From Kribbella albertanoniae (GTDB lineage: Bacteria; Actinomycetota; Actinomycetes; Propionibacteriales; Kribbellaceae): a stretch of 41,718 nucleotides of DNA. The translations under genes were made by a program, and so were the position numbers. Of this stretch, positions 32,800 to 41,492 are shown piece by piece. Below the pieces are notes generated by a model, which saw only the letters and a program-made list of their open reading frames with translations, searched no databases and was not told the DNA's origin. The stretch spans positions 1 through 41,718 of the forward strand of contig NZ_SMKA01000042.1 in assembly GCF_004348455.1 (NCBI RefSeq), read 5' to 3'. Positions within the stretch are counted from its first letter, which is position 1, and every line of letters starts with the position of its first letter.

Positions 32800-33381
32800 T
32801 CACAGTCGGCCGGCCGCCTTGCGCTGCATGAACAGACCGAGCGCTGCCACCGACGGCGCGTCGCGGAACCGTCCGTCCGCGATCAGCTGCCAGACCTCCT
32901 CCTCGGAGAACCACCTGCTGATCAGGCCAGCCTCCTCGGCGTCGAGGTCCGTCGTGCCCTGGGTGAGGTCGGTGGCCAGGATGATGTGCACGCCCTGGTC
33001 GCAGTAGCCGTACGCCTCATAGAGATAGCCGAGCTCCACCATCGAGGCCGCGGACAGACCGGTCTCCTCCGCGAGCTCACCGGCCGCCAGGTCGAGCGGG
33101 TCGGCGTCCGGCCGCTCCTCCCAGGAACCCTGGGGGAATTCCCAGTACCGGCCCCGCACCGGGTAGCGGTACTGCTCGACGAGATGAAACCCGCCGGCGC
33201 CGTACGGCACCACCAACGCGAAATCCGGCTTCTCGACGACACCGAAGATGCCCCGGGCACCGTCGTGCCGCAGCGTCTGGTCCTCACGAACAGTCATCCA
33301 GCGGTTCTGGTAGACGATCGCGGAATCGGTCGCGACAATCTCATGGCCGGCCGGGGCCGGAGCGGCGGTTTCGTTCAGCAT
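32800..33381 (-). CDS. Nudix hydrolase, ADP-ribose pyrophosphatase-like
   Basis: 193 residues. Nudix enzymes cleave nucleoside diphosphates linked to a second group. VVPYGAGGFHLVEQYRYPVRGRYWEFPQGSWEE is typical of the ADP-ribose/ADP-sugar branch. The Nudix helix reads AAGELAEETGL at 99-109: the catalytic glutamates (102, 105, 106) are kept, but the usual Arg is Gly101 and the preceding Glu position is not conserved. Activity is likely but may be altered. It is the only minus-strand gene between the tailoring operon and the PCP-C gene, and may be an insertion into the cluster, a house-cleaning enzyme, or a processor of the NDP-sugar. The ATG at 33381 was chosen because family similarity begins shortly after it. 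Confidence 0.84.
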   Translation of the reverse strand: MLNETAAPAPAGHEIVATDSAIVYQNRWMTVREDQTLRHDGARGIFGVVEKPDFALVVPYGAGGFHLVEQYRYPVRGRYWEFPQGSWEERPDADPLDLAAGELAEETGLSAASMVELGYLYEAYGYCDQGVHIILATDLTQGTTDLDAEEAGLISRWFSEEEVWQLIADGRFRDAPSVAALGLFMQRKAAGRL

Positions 33382-33476
33382 GCCCGGGACGGTAGCCCAC
33401 TCCGGCGACAGATGACAAACACCCGAATTCCGCCCGAAACGCGGACCGATATTCCGGAAAGCAGCGAGATCAGGCC

Positions 33477-34919
33477 ATGAACGACATTGACGAACGCCCC
33501 CTCGAGGCTCAGGTACTGGCCATTTGGTCGGCGGTGCTCGGTCATTCGGCGCTGGGTCTCGACGACGATCTGCTGGACCGTGGAATGACCTCGCTGGCCG
33601 CCATTCGCGGACTCGCCGCGCTCCGCCGGGAGCTGGGCTGCGGGCTGTCTCTCGACGACCTGTTGCAGCTCCGGACGCCGCGCCGGATCGCGGCGGCGCA
33701 GCACCACGCCGACCGGCCGATTGTGGCGAAGACGACGGACGCCGCCCGGAAACTGACCGACCAGCAGCAGGCCATGGTCCAGGTGATCGACGGTCGGCCC
33801 GACACGTCGTACCTACTGAGCGATCTCTTCGAACTCGTGGGACCCGTGGACGGGCCACGCCTGGCGGCCGCTCTGCTCACGTTGCCGGAGCGGCACGAGG
33901 CACTGCGATTGCGGGTCGTCAGCCCGACCCAAGGCGCCATCGCGCGACCCGACGACTCGGCGGTGCGGAACGCCGTCGAGTACGCGGGCGACAGCGCCGT
34001 CCGCGATCTGGACGAAATTCGCGCGCACCTGGGCCGGCCGTTCCGGCTGGACGCCGACATTCCGTTTCGTGCGATGCTTCTGCGCGCTCCGGACAGCTGG
34101 ATCCTCGGACTGGCTACCCATCACATCGCGTCGGACGCCTGGAGCCACCACGTACTCCTGGAAGATCTTGCCATCGCGTATCACGGTCAGACGGAGGTTC
34201 CGCCGGCACCGAGTTACTGGAGTGCCCTGGCGGCCGACCCACAGCCATGGGCTCCCGATCTGTGGACCGACATCCTCGACCGCCCGTACGACGGAATGCG
34301 CGTCCTGGCCCCCGCCACCGGACGCGGACCGATCGGCACCGCGACCGCCCCGATCCCTGGTCACGTCGACAGCGCCCAGCGGCTCGACGCGAACCGGCTC
34401 TTGGTCGCCGCGACCTTGCGGGCCGTGTCTGCAACCATCGGCGACTCCGCGGCCCTGATCGGGATTCCGTTCGCCGGCCGGCTGACATCCGATGCCCTGC
34501 AAGCCGTCGGGTACTTCTCCAACACCATCTTCGTCGGCGTCGACCTGGCCGAGCACCGCACGGGTGCCGATCTGCTGGCCGAGGTTTCGCGCCAGATGCT
34601 GCTCGGGCGGACGAAGCTGTGTCGTGACTGGCGCCGGCTGATGCCGGCCGAGCGGCATGTTCTGTTCACGACTAGAGTGATCTGCGATGCGGTCGACGAC
34701 GTCACCGGCCTTCCGGAACTGGATGGCATTACGTTGTCCCGCGTGGACGAGTCGGCCTCGGACACCGGCAACCGGCCGATCACCGTCCAGCTTCGCCGTA
34801 CGGGTGCAGGCTTGGTGGTCTCCTGCCAGTTCCGCGTCGATGTCCTGTCCAGCGAGGTTGCCCAGGATTTCACCGCTCGGGTCGCCGGAGCGTTCGCCAC
34901 CTTGTCCGCCGACGCCTGA
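33477..34919 (+). CDS. Free-standing PCP-condensation didomain protein
   Basis: 480 residues. An N-terminal carrier domain has the phosphopantetheine Ser39 in DRGMTSL. From about residue 95 a condensation domain follows, with the catalytic HHIASDAWS (His215, His216, Asp220; Ala where Gly is usual) and the later block VGYFSNTIFVGVD (C6 region). I do not see a DFGWG motif. There is no adenylation domain, so the carrier must be loaded in trans. In related systems a final C domain can join the carrier-bound acyl chain to a free amine or hydroxyl. Here the amino-sugar-like product of the neighbouring operon is the natural acceptor (inference). The ATG lies downstream of a 95-base divergent gap with the Nudix gene. 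Confidence 0.85.
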   Translation: MNDIDERPLEAQVLAIWSAVLGHSALGLDDDLLDRGMTSLAAIRGLAALRRELGCGLSLDDLLQLRTPRRIAAAQHHADRPIVAKTTDAARKLTDQQQAMVQVIDGRPDTSYLLSDLFELVGPVDGPRLAAALLTLPERHEALRLRVVSPTQGAIARPDDSAVRNAVEYAGDSAVRDLDEIRAHLGRPFRLDADIPFRAMLLRAPDSWILGLATHHIASDAWSHHVLLEDLAIAYHGQTEVPPAPSYWSALAADPQPWAPDLWTDILDRPYDGMRVLAPATGRGPIGTATAPIPGHVDSAQRLDANRLLVAATLRAVSATIGDSAALIGIPFAGRLTSDALQAVGYFSNTIFVGVDLAEHRTGADLLAEVSRQMLLGRTKLCRDWRRLMPAERHVLFTTRVICDAVDDVTGLPELDGITLSRVDESASDTGNRPITVQLRRTGAGLVVSCQFRVDVLSSEVAQDFTARVAGAFATLSADA

Positions 34920-35596
34920 TGGATACAGCTGCGGGCACCTACGACCGTTTGCACGCGTCCGGCATTCCTGTTCTCAGCAAGGGGCAGTACGCCGGCGAGG
35001 TCCTGCCCGTCGACGGAGATCCGCGGTGGGGCCTGAGCGCAGTCCTCGTACCACCCCCGCGACTCGCCACCCGGCTGGCCGGAATCGCTACGTTATTGGT
35101 CGCGGACCGGACCGGTCGGCACATGCATTACCGGCCGCGCGACATCCACTTCACCGTCCGCAGTCTCGAGGCTTATCAGACGGATGTGGACCAGGCCACC
35201 GTCGAACGGCATGCGGCAACTCTCCATGACTGTCTCCGCGGCCTGACCTTCGAGGTCAGGATCCGCGGGATCGCTGTCACCGGGTCCGGGATCATTGCCT
35301 GTGGCTACCCCTCGGCGGCGTTCGGTATTCTCCGGGCCAGACTCCATCAGTCCGCGGCCACCCGGCCGGCGCTTCCACCCAGCGTCGACTCGGCCCGGAT
35401 CCGGAACACCTGCCACGCTTCGTTACTGGTCATGCGTCCGCCCGCCGAACCGGAAGCAGAGTTGGCGGCTCGCGCGGACGCGCTGCGGCACCAGGAATTC
35501 GGGAGCTTTCTTCCCCATCGGATCCACCTGGTGCGCTACACCTTCGCGGAACAGCGGGTCCGTATGCATCGATTGACCAGCGTGGTCCTGCCGTGA
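34919..35596 (+). CDS. 2H phosphoesterase-like protein
   Basis: 225 residues, coupled to the condensation gene (TGATG). Two His-x-Thr/Ser motifs, H77-F-T79 and H166-A-S168, are about 90 residues apart, each in a hydrophobic strand (DIHFTVRSL and CHASLLVM). This is the hallmark of the 2H phosphoesterase superfamily (LigT, 2'-5' RNA ligase, cyclic phosphodiesterases). The function in the cluster is unknown; it could resolve a cyclic phosphate or phosphodiester intermediate. The gene carries two TTA leucine codons (35093-35095 and 35423-35425), so its translation may depend on a bldA-type tRNA. Confidence 0.68.
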   Translation: MDTAAGTYDRLHASGIPVLSKGQYAGEVLPVDGDPRWGLSAVLVPPPRLATRLAGIATLLVADRTGRHMHYRPRDIHFTVRSLEAYQTDVDQATVERHAATLHDCLRGLTFEVRIRGIAVTGSGIIACGYPSAAFGILRARLHQSAATRPALPPSVDSARIRNTCHASLLVMRPPAEPEAELAARADALRHQEFGSFLPHRIHLVRYTFAEQRVRMHRLTSVVLP

Positions 35597-35674
35597 CTAC
35601 ATCCTCGGGCAACTTTTTGATTGCGGACACGCCCGATAAGTCACAAAACACCTACTTACGGCTAACGTGCACGC

Positions 35675-36016
35675 ATGGACGAGGATGTCGTGCGCGAGCG
35701 GGATGCCCGCGCCTACGAGGCCGTGCACGACGCGGCCGACTTCACCGAGCTGAAGCGACGGTACAAGAACTTCGTGGTGCCGTGGACGATCGCCTTCATG
35801 GCGTGGTACCTGGCCTACGTTGCCTGTAACAACTGGGCCCGCGACTTCATGAAGACGCAGGTCATCGGCAACATCAACGTCGCGCTGGTCTTCGGCCTGC
35901 TGCAGTTCGTGTCGACGTTCGTGATCGCCGCCATCTACGGCCGGTTCGCGAACCGCAAGCTCGATCCGCTGGCCGCCGGCCTGAACGCCAAGTACAAGAG
36001 GGAGCGCCGCCGGTGA
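35675..36016 (+). CDS. DUF485 small membrane protein
   Basis: 113 residues with two hydrophobic helices (about 32-50 and 65-88), the F-x-x-L-K-R-R-Y-K-x-F-x-x-P motif at 22-35 and a basic C-terminus. DUF485 proteins (YjcH type) nearly always precede acetate/monocarboxylate symporters and are thought to be accessory subunits. The ATG follows a 78-base gap that holds AT-rich promoter-like sequence. The stop overlaps the GTG of the symporter (GTGA). Confidence 0.9.
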   Translation: MDEDVVRERDARAYEAVHDAADFTELKRRYKNFVVPWTIAFMAWYLAYVACNNWARDFMKTQVIGNINVALVFGLLQFVSTFVIAAIYGRFANRKLDPLAAGLNAKYKRERRR

Positions 36017-37674
36017 GCCTCGTCCCGCTGTTGATCCCACCGAGCTTGATTCCCTTGGCCGATGGCGAACCCGGCAACCGGGTGCTGACCATCTCGCTGT
36101 TCTCCGCGGTCGTTGCTGTGACGCTGTACATCACCTGGTGGGCGTCCCGGCAGAACAAGACGGCTGCCGACTACTACGCCGGCGGCCGCTCCTTCAGCGG
36201 CGCTCAGAACGGCCTCGCCGTCGCCGGTGACTACATGTCGGCGGCATCCTTCCTCGGCATCTCCGGCTCGATCGCCCTCTACGGGTACGACGGCTTCCTC
36301 TACTCGATCGGGTTCCTGGTGGCCTGGCTGGTGGCGCTGCTGCTGGTCGCCGAGCTGCTGCGGAACTCCGGCCGGTTCACGATGGCCGACCAGCTGGCCT
36401 TCCGGATGAAGCAGAAGCCGGTCCGGACCGCGGCCGCCACCTCCACGATCGTGGTCTCGATCTTCTATCTGCTGGCCCAGATGGTCGGCGCCGGTTCGCT
36501 GGTCGGACTGCTGCTCGGAGTGAAGAGCGAGGGCGTGAAGGCCGGCGTGATCATCCTGGTCGGCGCACTGATGATCGTCTACGTGACGATCGGCGGGATG
36601 AAGGGCACCACCTGGGTGCAGATCGTGAAGGCCGTGCTGCTGATGACCGGCACCGTGCTGATCACCTTCCTGGTGATGCTGAAGTTCGACTTCAACATCT
36701 CCAAGCTGCTCGGTGCGGCCGCGGCGAACTCGGGTAAGGGCGAAGCGTTCCTGCAGCCGGGTCTGCTCTACGGCAAGGACCTGGTCGGCCAGATCGACTT
36801 CCTGTCGCTCGGGCTCGCACTGGTCCTCGGTACGGCGGGGCTCCCGCACATCCTGATCCGTTTCTACACCGTGCCCGACTCGCGGTCGGCGCGTCGCTCG
36901 GTGCAGTGGGCGATCGGCCTGATCGGCGCGTTCTACCTGATGACGCTGGCCCTCGGCTTCGGCGCCGCGGCCCTGCTGAACACCGCCAAGGGTTCGCCCG
37001 TCGAGACTTCCAAGGGGAATGTCGCCTCGCCGCTGCTGGCCGAGTCGGTCGGTGGTGGCGCGGGGTCGGTCGGTGGGTCGATCCTGCTGGCGCTGATCGC
37101 GGCGGTCGCGTTCGCCACGATTCTCGCGGTGGTCGCGGGGCTGACGCTGACCTCGGCGTCGTCGTTCGCGCATGACCTGTATGCCAACGTGATCGCGAAG
37201 ACCAAGCCGTCGGAGAAGAGCGAGCTGCGGGTCGCCCGGTTCGCGGCGATCGGGATCGGTGCGGTCGCGATCGCGCTGGCGATCCCGGCCCAGAAGCTGA
37301 ACATCGCCTTCCTGGTCGCGCTCGCCTTCGCGGTGGCCGCCTCGGCGAACCTGCCGTCGCTGCTGTTCAACCTGTTCTGGAAGCGGTTCAACACCTCCGG
37401 CGCGGTCTGGAGCATCTACGGCGGCCTGATCTCCGCGGTCGTGCTGGTGGCCTTCTCGCCGGTCGTGTCGGGCAAGCCGACCTCGATGATCACCGGCGCG
37501 GACTTCGCCTGGTTCCCGCTGTCGAACCCGGGCATCGTGTCGATCCCGCTCGGCTTCCTGTTCGGTGTGCTCGGCACATACCTCGGCAAGGACCGGTCCT
37601 CCGAGGCCCGCTACACCGAGCTCTCCGTCCGCGCGCTCACCGGCGCCGGCGCGGAAGGTGTCACCAAGCACTGA
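36013..37674 (+). CDS. Sodium:solute symporter, acetate/monocarboxylate type
   Basis: 553 residues, about 13 helices, SSS family (ActP/MctC group). TAADYYAGGRSFSGAQNGLAVAGDYMSAASFLG, starting near residue 52, is the diagnostic helix-1 region. LVGLLLGVKSEGVK, GGMKGTTWVQIVKA and GLPHILIRFYTVPDSRSARRS follow, and the C-terminal FNLFWKRFNTSGAVWSIYGG block is present. It takes up acetate or other short monocarboxylates with sodium. GTG start coupled to the DUF485 gene; operon closed by the hairpin at 37682. Unrelated to the biosynthetic cluster as far as the sequence shows, though acetate uptake could feed malonyl-CoA supply. Confidence 0.93.
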   Translation: MSLVPLLIPPSLIPLADGEPGNRVLTISLFSAVVAVTLYITWWASRQNKTAADYYAGGRSFSGAQNGLAVAGDYMSAASFLGISGSIALYGYDGFLYSIGFLVAWLVALLLVAELLRNSGRFTMADQLAFRMKQKPVRTAAATSTIVVSIFYLLAQMVGAGSLVGLLLGVKSEGVKAGVIILVGALMIVYVTIGGMKGTTWVQIVKAVLLMTGTVLITFLVMLKFDFNISKLLGAAAANSGKGEAFLQPGLLYGKDLVGQIDFLSLGLALVLGTAGLPHILIRFYTVPDSRSARRSVQWAIGLIGAFYLMTLALGFGAAALLNTAKGSPVETSKGNVASPLLAESVGGGAGSVGGSILLALIAAVAFATILAVVAGLTLTSASSFAHDLYANVIAKTKPSEKSELRVARFAAIGIGAVAIALAIPAQKLNIAFLVALAFAVAASANLPSLLFNLFWKRFNTSGAVWSIYGGLISAVVLVAFSPVVSGKPTSMITGADFAWFPLSNPGIVSIPLGFLFGVLGTYLGKDRSSEARYTELSVRALTGAGAEGVTKH

Positions 37675-37681
37675 CCTCTCC

Positions 37682-37726
37682 CCCAAAGGCCCGGCTCGCA
37701 GCTGCGAGTCGGGCCTTTGGGTTTTT
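37682..37726 (+). terminator. Intrinsic terminator after the symporter gene
   Basis: Bases 37682-37699 pair with 37704-37721 (18 pairs with a single G-T wobble at 37694/37709) around AGCT, and five T residues follow at 37722-37726. The stem begins CCCAAAGGCCCG and closes CGGGCCTTTGGG. Confidence 0.93.
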
Positions 37727-37735
37727 CTCGAACCG

Positions 37736-37764
37736 TTGACGCTTTCGTAGCACTGCCGTAACAA
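37736..37764 (+). promoter_or_regulatory. Promoter of the GH87 gene
   Basis: TTGACG at 37736-37741, a 17-base spacer and TAACAA at 37759-37764, ten bases after the terminator. It leaves a leader of about 95 bases, ending in CAGGAGAGG before the ATG at 37865. Confidence 0.5.
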
Positions 37765-37864
37765 TGAGCCAGCGCTACGCAAGAACTTGGCAAACTGACG
37801 AAACTTCCAGACTCTCGCGTGGCTGCTGCTCCGTTGCGTTCTCCACCGCCCATCAGGAGAGGCC

Positions 37865-40800
37865 ATGCGAATTCCCCATTGGCGGATAGTTACCGCCTTG
37901 CTCGCCGCGACACTCGCGGCAGGTGCATTAGTCCCTCAGAGCCCTTCCGCGAGCGCCGCCGTACTGGCCGGTCCGAACCTTGCCGCCGGCAAGACTGCCG
38001 CGGCCGGCTCCGTCACCCAGAACTACGTCGCGTCGAACGTGACGGACGGCAACCAGGGCACCTACTGGGAGAGCGCCAACAACGCCTTCCCGCAGTGGGT
38101 CCAGGTCGACCTCGGCTCGTCGATCGCCACCAACCAGGTCGTGCTCAAACTCCCGACCGGCTGGGGCTCCCGCAACCAGACCCTCGCAGTCCAGGGCAGT
38201 ACCGACGGACAGAACTTCAACGACCTGTCCGCGGCCGCCTCCCGGGCCTTCAACTCGCCGACCAACACGGTCACCGTCGACTACGGCAACGCGACCGTGC
38301 GGTTCGTCCGGATCCAGGTCACCGCGAACACCGGCTGGCCGGCCGGGCAGCTGTCCGAGCTCGAGGTCTACGGCCCGGACACCGGTGACACACAGGCACC
38401 CACCGCCCCGGGGAGTCTGTCCTTCACCGAGCCCGGCGCGGGCCAGATCCGGCTCGCCTGGGCCGCGTCCACCGACAACGTCGGAGTGACCGGGTACGAC
38501 GTGTACGCCAACGGCCAACTGCGCACCAGCGTGGCCGGGAACGCACTGACTTACACGGACAACCAGCCGACAAGTACGACGATCTCGTACTTCGTCCGGG
38601 CAAAAGATGCCGCTGGCAACCAGTCTGGCAACAGCAACACGGTCACCCGGAACGGCAGTCAGGGTCCCGGCAGCAACCTCGCGCTCGGGAAGCCGATCAC
38701 GGCCTCCGGGTTCGTGCACACGTTCGTCGCGACGAACGCGAACGACGACAACGTGACGACGTACTGGGAAGGCAACGCCAACCCGGCCACGCTCACCACT
38801 GAACTGGGCGCCAACGCCGACATCAGTTCGATCGTGATCCGGCTCAACCCGGATTCGGCGTGGGGTCCGCGGACGCAGACCTTCTCGATCCTCGGCCGCG
38901 AACAGAGCTCGACGACGTTCAGCACGATCGTCGCGAGTGCGTCGTACAGCTTCAATCCGTCGTCGGGGAACCTGGTGACCATCCCGGTCAGTGCCCGGGT
39001 GGCCGACGTACGGCTGAACTTCACCGCTAACACGGGCGCTCCAGCTGGTCAGGTCGCCGAGTTCCAGGTGATGGGCGCGCCGGCGCCGAACCCGGATCTC
39101 ACGCTGGGTGGTTTGGCTTGGACGCCGACCTCGCCGGTCGAGACGGACACGATCACAGTGCGCGGGACGGTCAGCAACACGGGCTCGGCTGCGTCTGGTG
39201 CGACCGATGTGAACTTCTACCTCGGTACGACGAAGGTTGGTACGGCGGCCGTCGGGGCTATCGCGGCTGGTGGATCGACCACGGTCAGTGCGTCGATCGG
39301 TGCGCGGGACGCGGGTAGTTACACGCTGAGCGCGAAGGTCGACGAGGCCAACACCGTCATCGAGCAGAACGATGCGAACAACTCGGCCTCGGCGGCGACC
39401 GCGCTTGTGGTGACTCCGGTTGCCAGCTCGGACCTGATCGCGTCGGCGGTCAACTGGACGCCGAACAACCCGTCCGCGGGGAACAGTGTCGCCTTCTCGG
39501 TGGTGCTGAAGAACCAGGGCAGTATCGCCACTGCATCGGGGGCGCACGGGATCACGCTGACGTTGCTGAACGGGAGTTCGACGGTTGCCACGCTCACCGG
39601 TTCGTACAACGGTTCGCTGGCGGCGGGTGCTTCCACCACAGCCATTGCCCTGGGCAACTGGACCGCGGCGAACGGGCGGTACACCGCGCGCGTCGTACTG
39701 GCTGATGACGCGAACGAACTGCCGGTCAAGCGGACGAACAACACCAGCGAGCGGCCGTTCTTCGTGGGTCGCGGCGCGAACATGCCGTACGACCACCTCG
39801 AGGCTGAGGACGCCTCGGTCGGTGGTGGCGCTCAGGTCGTCGGGCCGAACCGGACCATCGGCGACCTTGCTGGTGAGGCTTCCGGGCGGCGTGCGGTCAC
39901 GCTGAACGCGAACGGCTCGTTCGTCGAGTTCACCACCCGCGCGTCGACGAACACCCTCGTCACCCGGTTCTCCATCCCGGACTCGGCCGGTGGTGGCGGG
40001 ATCAACTCGACGATCAACGTGTATGTGAACGGCACGTTCCACAAGGCGTTGCCGCTGACATCGAAGTACTCGTGGCTGTACGGGTCGGAGTCCGGACCGA
40101 GCAACTCACCGGGCGCGGGTCCGGCTCGGCACATCTACGACGAAGCGAGCATCATGCTCGACTCGACCGTGCCTGCTGGATCCAAGATCAAGCTGCAGAA
40201 GGATCCGGCGAACTCGACGACGTACTCGATCGACTTCGTCGACACGGAGCAGGTCGCGCCTATCGGCAACCCTGGTGCGGGATTCGTGACGCCGACTGGG
40301 TTCACTCAGCAGGATGTGCAGGCGGCGATCGACCGGGTGCGTCAGGACGCCACTCTGCAGGGTGTGTATCTGCCGGCTGGTGAGTACCCGACGTCGTCGA
40401 AGTTCAACGTGTACGGCAAGGCTGTGCGGATCGTCGGTGCGGGGCCGTGGTTCACGCGGTTCGTGGCACCGCAGACGCAGACGAACACGGACATCGGGTT
40501 CAGCTCGCAGTCGTCGGCGAACGGATCGACGTTCAGCGGGTTCTCGTACTTCGGGAACTACGACAGCCGCAACGACGGACCGGGCAAGGTCTTCGACTTC
40601 AACGGTACGGCGAACATGACGATCGACAACATCTGGGTCGAGCACCAGATGTGTCTCTACTGGGGGGCCAACACCGACACCTCGACGATCAAGAACTCCC
40701 GGATCCGGAACATCTTTGCCGACGGCATCAACATGACCAACGGCTCGGCCGGCAACACCGTCAGCAACAACGACGCCCGGTCCACCGGTGACGACAGTTT

Positions 40801-41440
40801 CGCCCTCTTCAACGCCATCGACGGTGGCGGCGGCGAGGTCCGGGACAACGTCTTCGAGAACCTGTCCGCAACGCTGACCTGGCGAGCCGCCGGCTTCGCG
40901 GTCTACGGCGGTACGAACAACATCTTCCGCAACCTGTACGCCGCGGACATGCTGACGTACCCCGGTGTCACGATCAGCTCGCTCGACTTCGGCATCCCGA
41001 TGAACGGCTTCGGGGCCACCCCACCGACCCGCTTCGAGAACGTGTCACTGGTCCGCTCCGGCGGCCACTTCTGGGGCAACCAGGCCTTCCCGGCGCTCTG
41101 GATCTTCTCGGCCTCCAAGGTCTACCAGGGGATCCGCGTGACTGATCTGGACATCGTCGATCCGACCTACAGCGGCATCATGTTCCAGACCAACTACGTC
41201 GGCGGTCAGCCCCAGTTCCCGGTCGCCGACACCATCTTCACCAACACCACCATCACCGGCGCCCGCAAGTCCGGCGACGCCTTCGACGCCAAATCCGGCT
41301 TCGGCCTCTGGGCCAACGAACTCCCCGAACCCGGCCAGGGCCCCGCCGTCGGCAACGTCACCTTCAACAACCTCACCCTGTCCAACAACGCGGTAGACAT
41401 CCGCAACACCACCACAACCTTCACCATCACCCGCAACTGA
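37865..41440 (+). CDS. Secreted GH87 alpha-1,3-glucanase / mycodextranase
   Basis: 1191 residues. Signal peptide 1-32 (basic start, hydrophobic core, SASA-AV cleavage region). Domains by eye: discoidin/F5-8C about 36-172, fibronectin type III about 178-262, second discoidin about 268-404, two CARDB-like Ig repeats about 410-515 and 520-630, a CBM6/35-like module beginning YDHLEAEDA, then a right-handed beta-helix catalytic domain about 780-1191. In the helix, Asp953 (FADGIN) and Asp976-Asp977 (STGDDSF) stand 23 and 24 residues apart, the spacing I recall for the catalytic Asp trio of Paenibacillus GH87 alpha-1,3-glucanase. It likely degrades fungal cell-wall or dental-type alpha-glucans outside the cell. 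A TTA codon occurs at 37928-37930 in the signal peptide. Confidence 0.85.
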   Translation: MRIPHWRIVTALLAATLAAGALVPQSPSASAAVLAGPNLAAGKTAAAGSVTQNYVASNVTDGNQGTYWESANNAFPQWVQVDLGSSIATNQVVLKLPTGWGSRNQTLAVQGSTDGQNFNDLSAAASRAFNSPTNTVTVDYGNATVRFVRIQVTANTGWPAGQLSELEVYGPDTGDTQAPTAPGSLSFTEPGAGQIRLAWAASTDNVGVTGYDVYANGQLRTSVAGNALTYTDNQPTSTTISYFVRAKDAAGNQSGNSNTVTRNGSQGPGSNLALGKPITASGFVHTFVATNANDDNVTTYWEGNANPATLTTELGANADISSIVIRLNPDSAWGPRTQTFSILGREQSSTTFSTIVASASYSFNPSSGNLVTIPVSARVADVRLNFTANTGAPAGQVAEFQVMGAPAPNPDLTLGGLAWTPTSPVETDTITVRGTVSNTGSAASGATDVNFYLGTTKVGTAAVGAIAAGGSTTVSASIGARDAGSYTLSAKVDEANTVIEQNDANNSASAATALVVTPVASSDLIASAVNWTPNNPSAGNSVAFSVVLKNQGSIATASGAHGITLTLLNGSSTVATLTGSYNGSLAAGASTTAIALGNWTAANGRYTARVVLADDANELPVKRTNNTSERPFFVGRGANMPYDHLEAEDASVGGGAQVVGPNRTIGDLAGEASGRRAVTLNANGSFVEFTTRASTNTLVTRFSIPDSAGGGGINSTINVYVNGTFHKALPLTSKYSWLYGSESGPSNSPGAGPARHIYDEASIMLDSTVPAGSKIKLQKDPANSTTYSIDFVDTEQVAPIGNPGAGFVTPTGFTQQDVQAAIDRVRQDATLQGVYLPAGEYPTSSKFNVYGKAVRIVGAGPWFTRFVAPQTQTNTDIGFSSQSSANGSTFSGFSYFGNYDSRNDGPGKVFDFNGTANMTIDNIWVEHQMCLYWGANTDTSTIKNSRIRNIFADGINMTNGSAGNTVSNNDARSTGDDSFALFNAIDGGGGEVRDNVFENLSATLTWRAAGFAVYGGTNNIFRNLYAADMLTYPGVTISSLDFGIPMNGFGATPPTRFENVSLVRSGGHFWGNQAFPALWIFSASKVYQGIRVTDLDIVDPTYSGIMFQTNYVGGQPQFPVADTIFTNTTITGARKSGDAFDAKSGFGLWANELPEPGQGPAVGNVTFNNLTLSNNAVDIRNTTTTFTITRN

Positions 41441-41452
41441 CATCAGCCCTTC

Positions 41453-41484
41453 AGGAGCCGCCGGCGTACGCGTCGGCGGCTCCT
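41453..41484. terminator. Hairpin between convergent genes
   Basis: AGGAGCCGCCG at 41453-41463 pairs perfectly with CGGCGGCTCCT at 41474-41484 across a 10-base loop. No T-run is adjacent on either side. It sits between the GH87 stop and the stop of the opposing ArsR gene, so it probably serves both. Confidence 0.6.
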
Positions 41485-41492
41485 GCCGTTGG

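Noticed and set aside
35935..37866. A 643-codon open frame antisense to the symporter gene
   Set aside because: Composition dominated by Arg, Gln, Asp and His repeats from the complementary strand of a membrane protein; it also crosses the strong terminator.
37928..40042. A 704-codon open frame antisense to the GH87 gene
   Set aside because: Low-complexity Arg/Val/Gly composition, no start context, and the plus strand encodes clear discoidin and CARDB domains.
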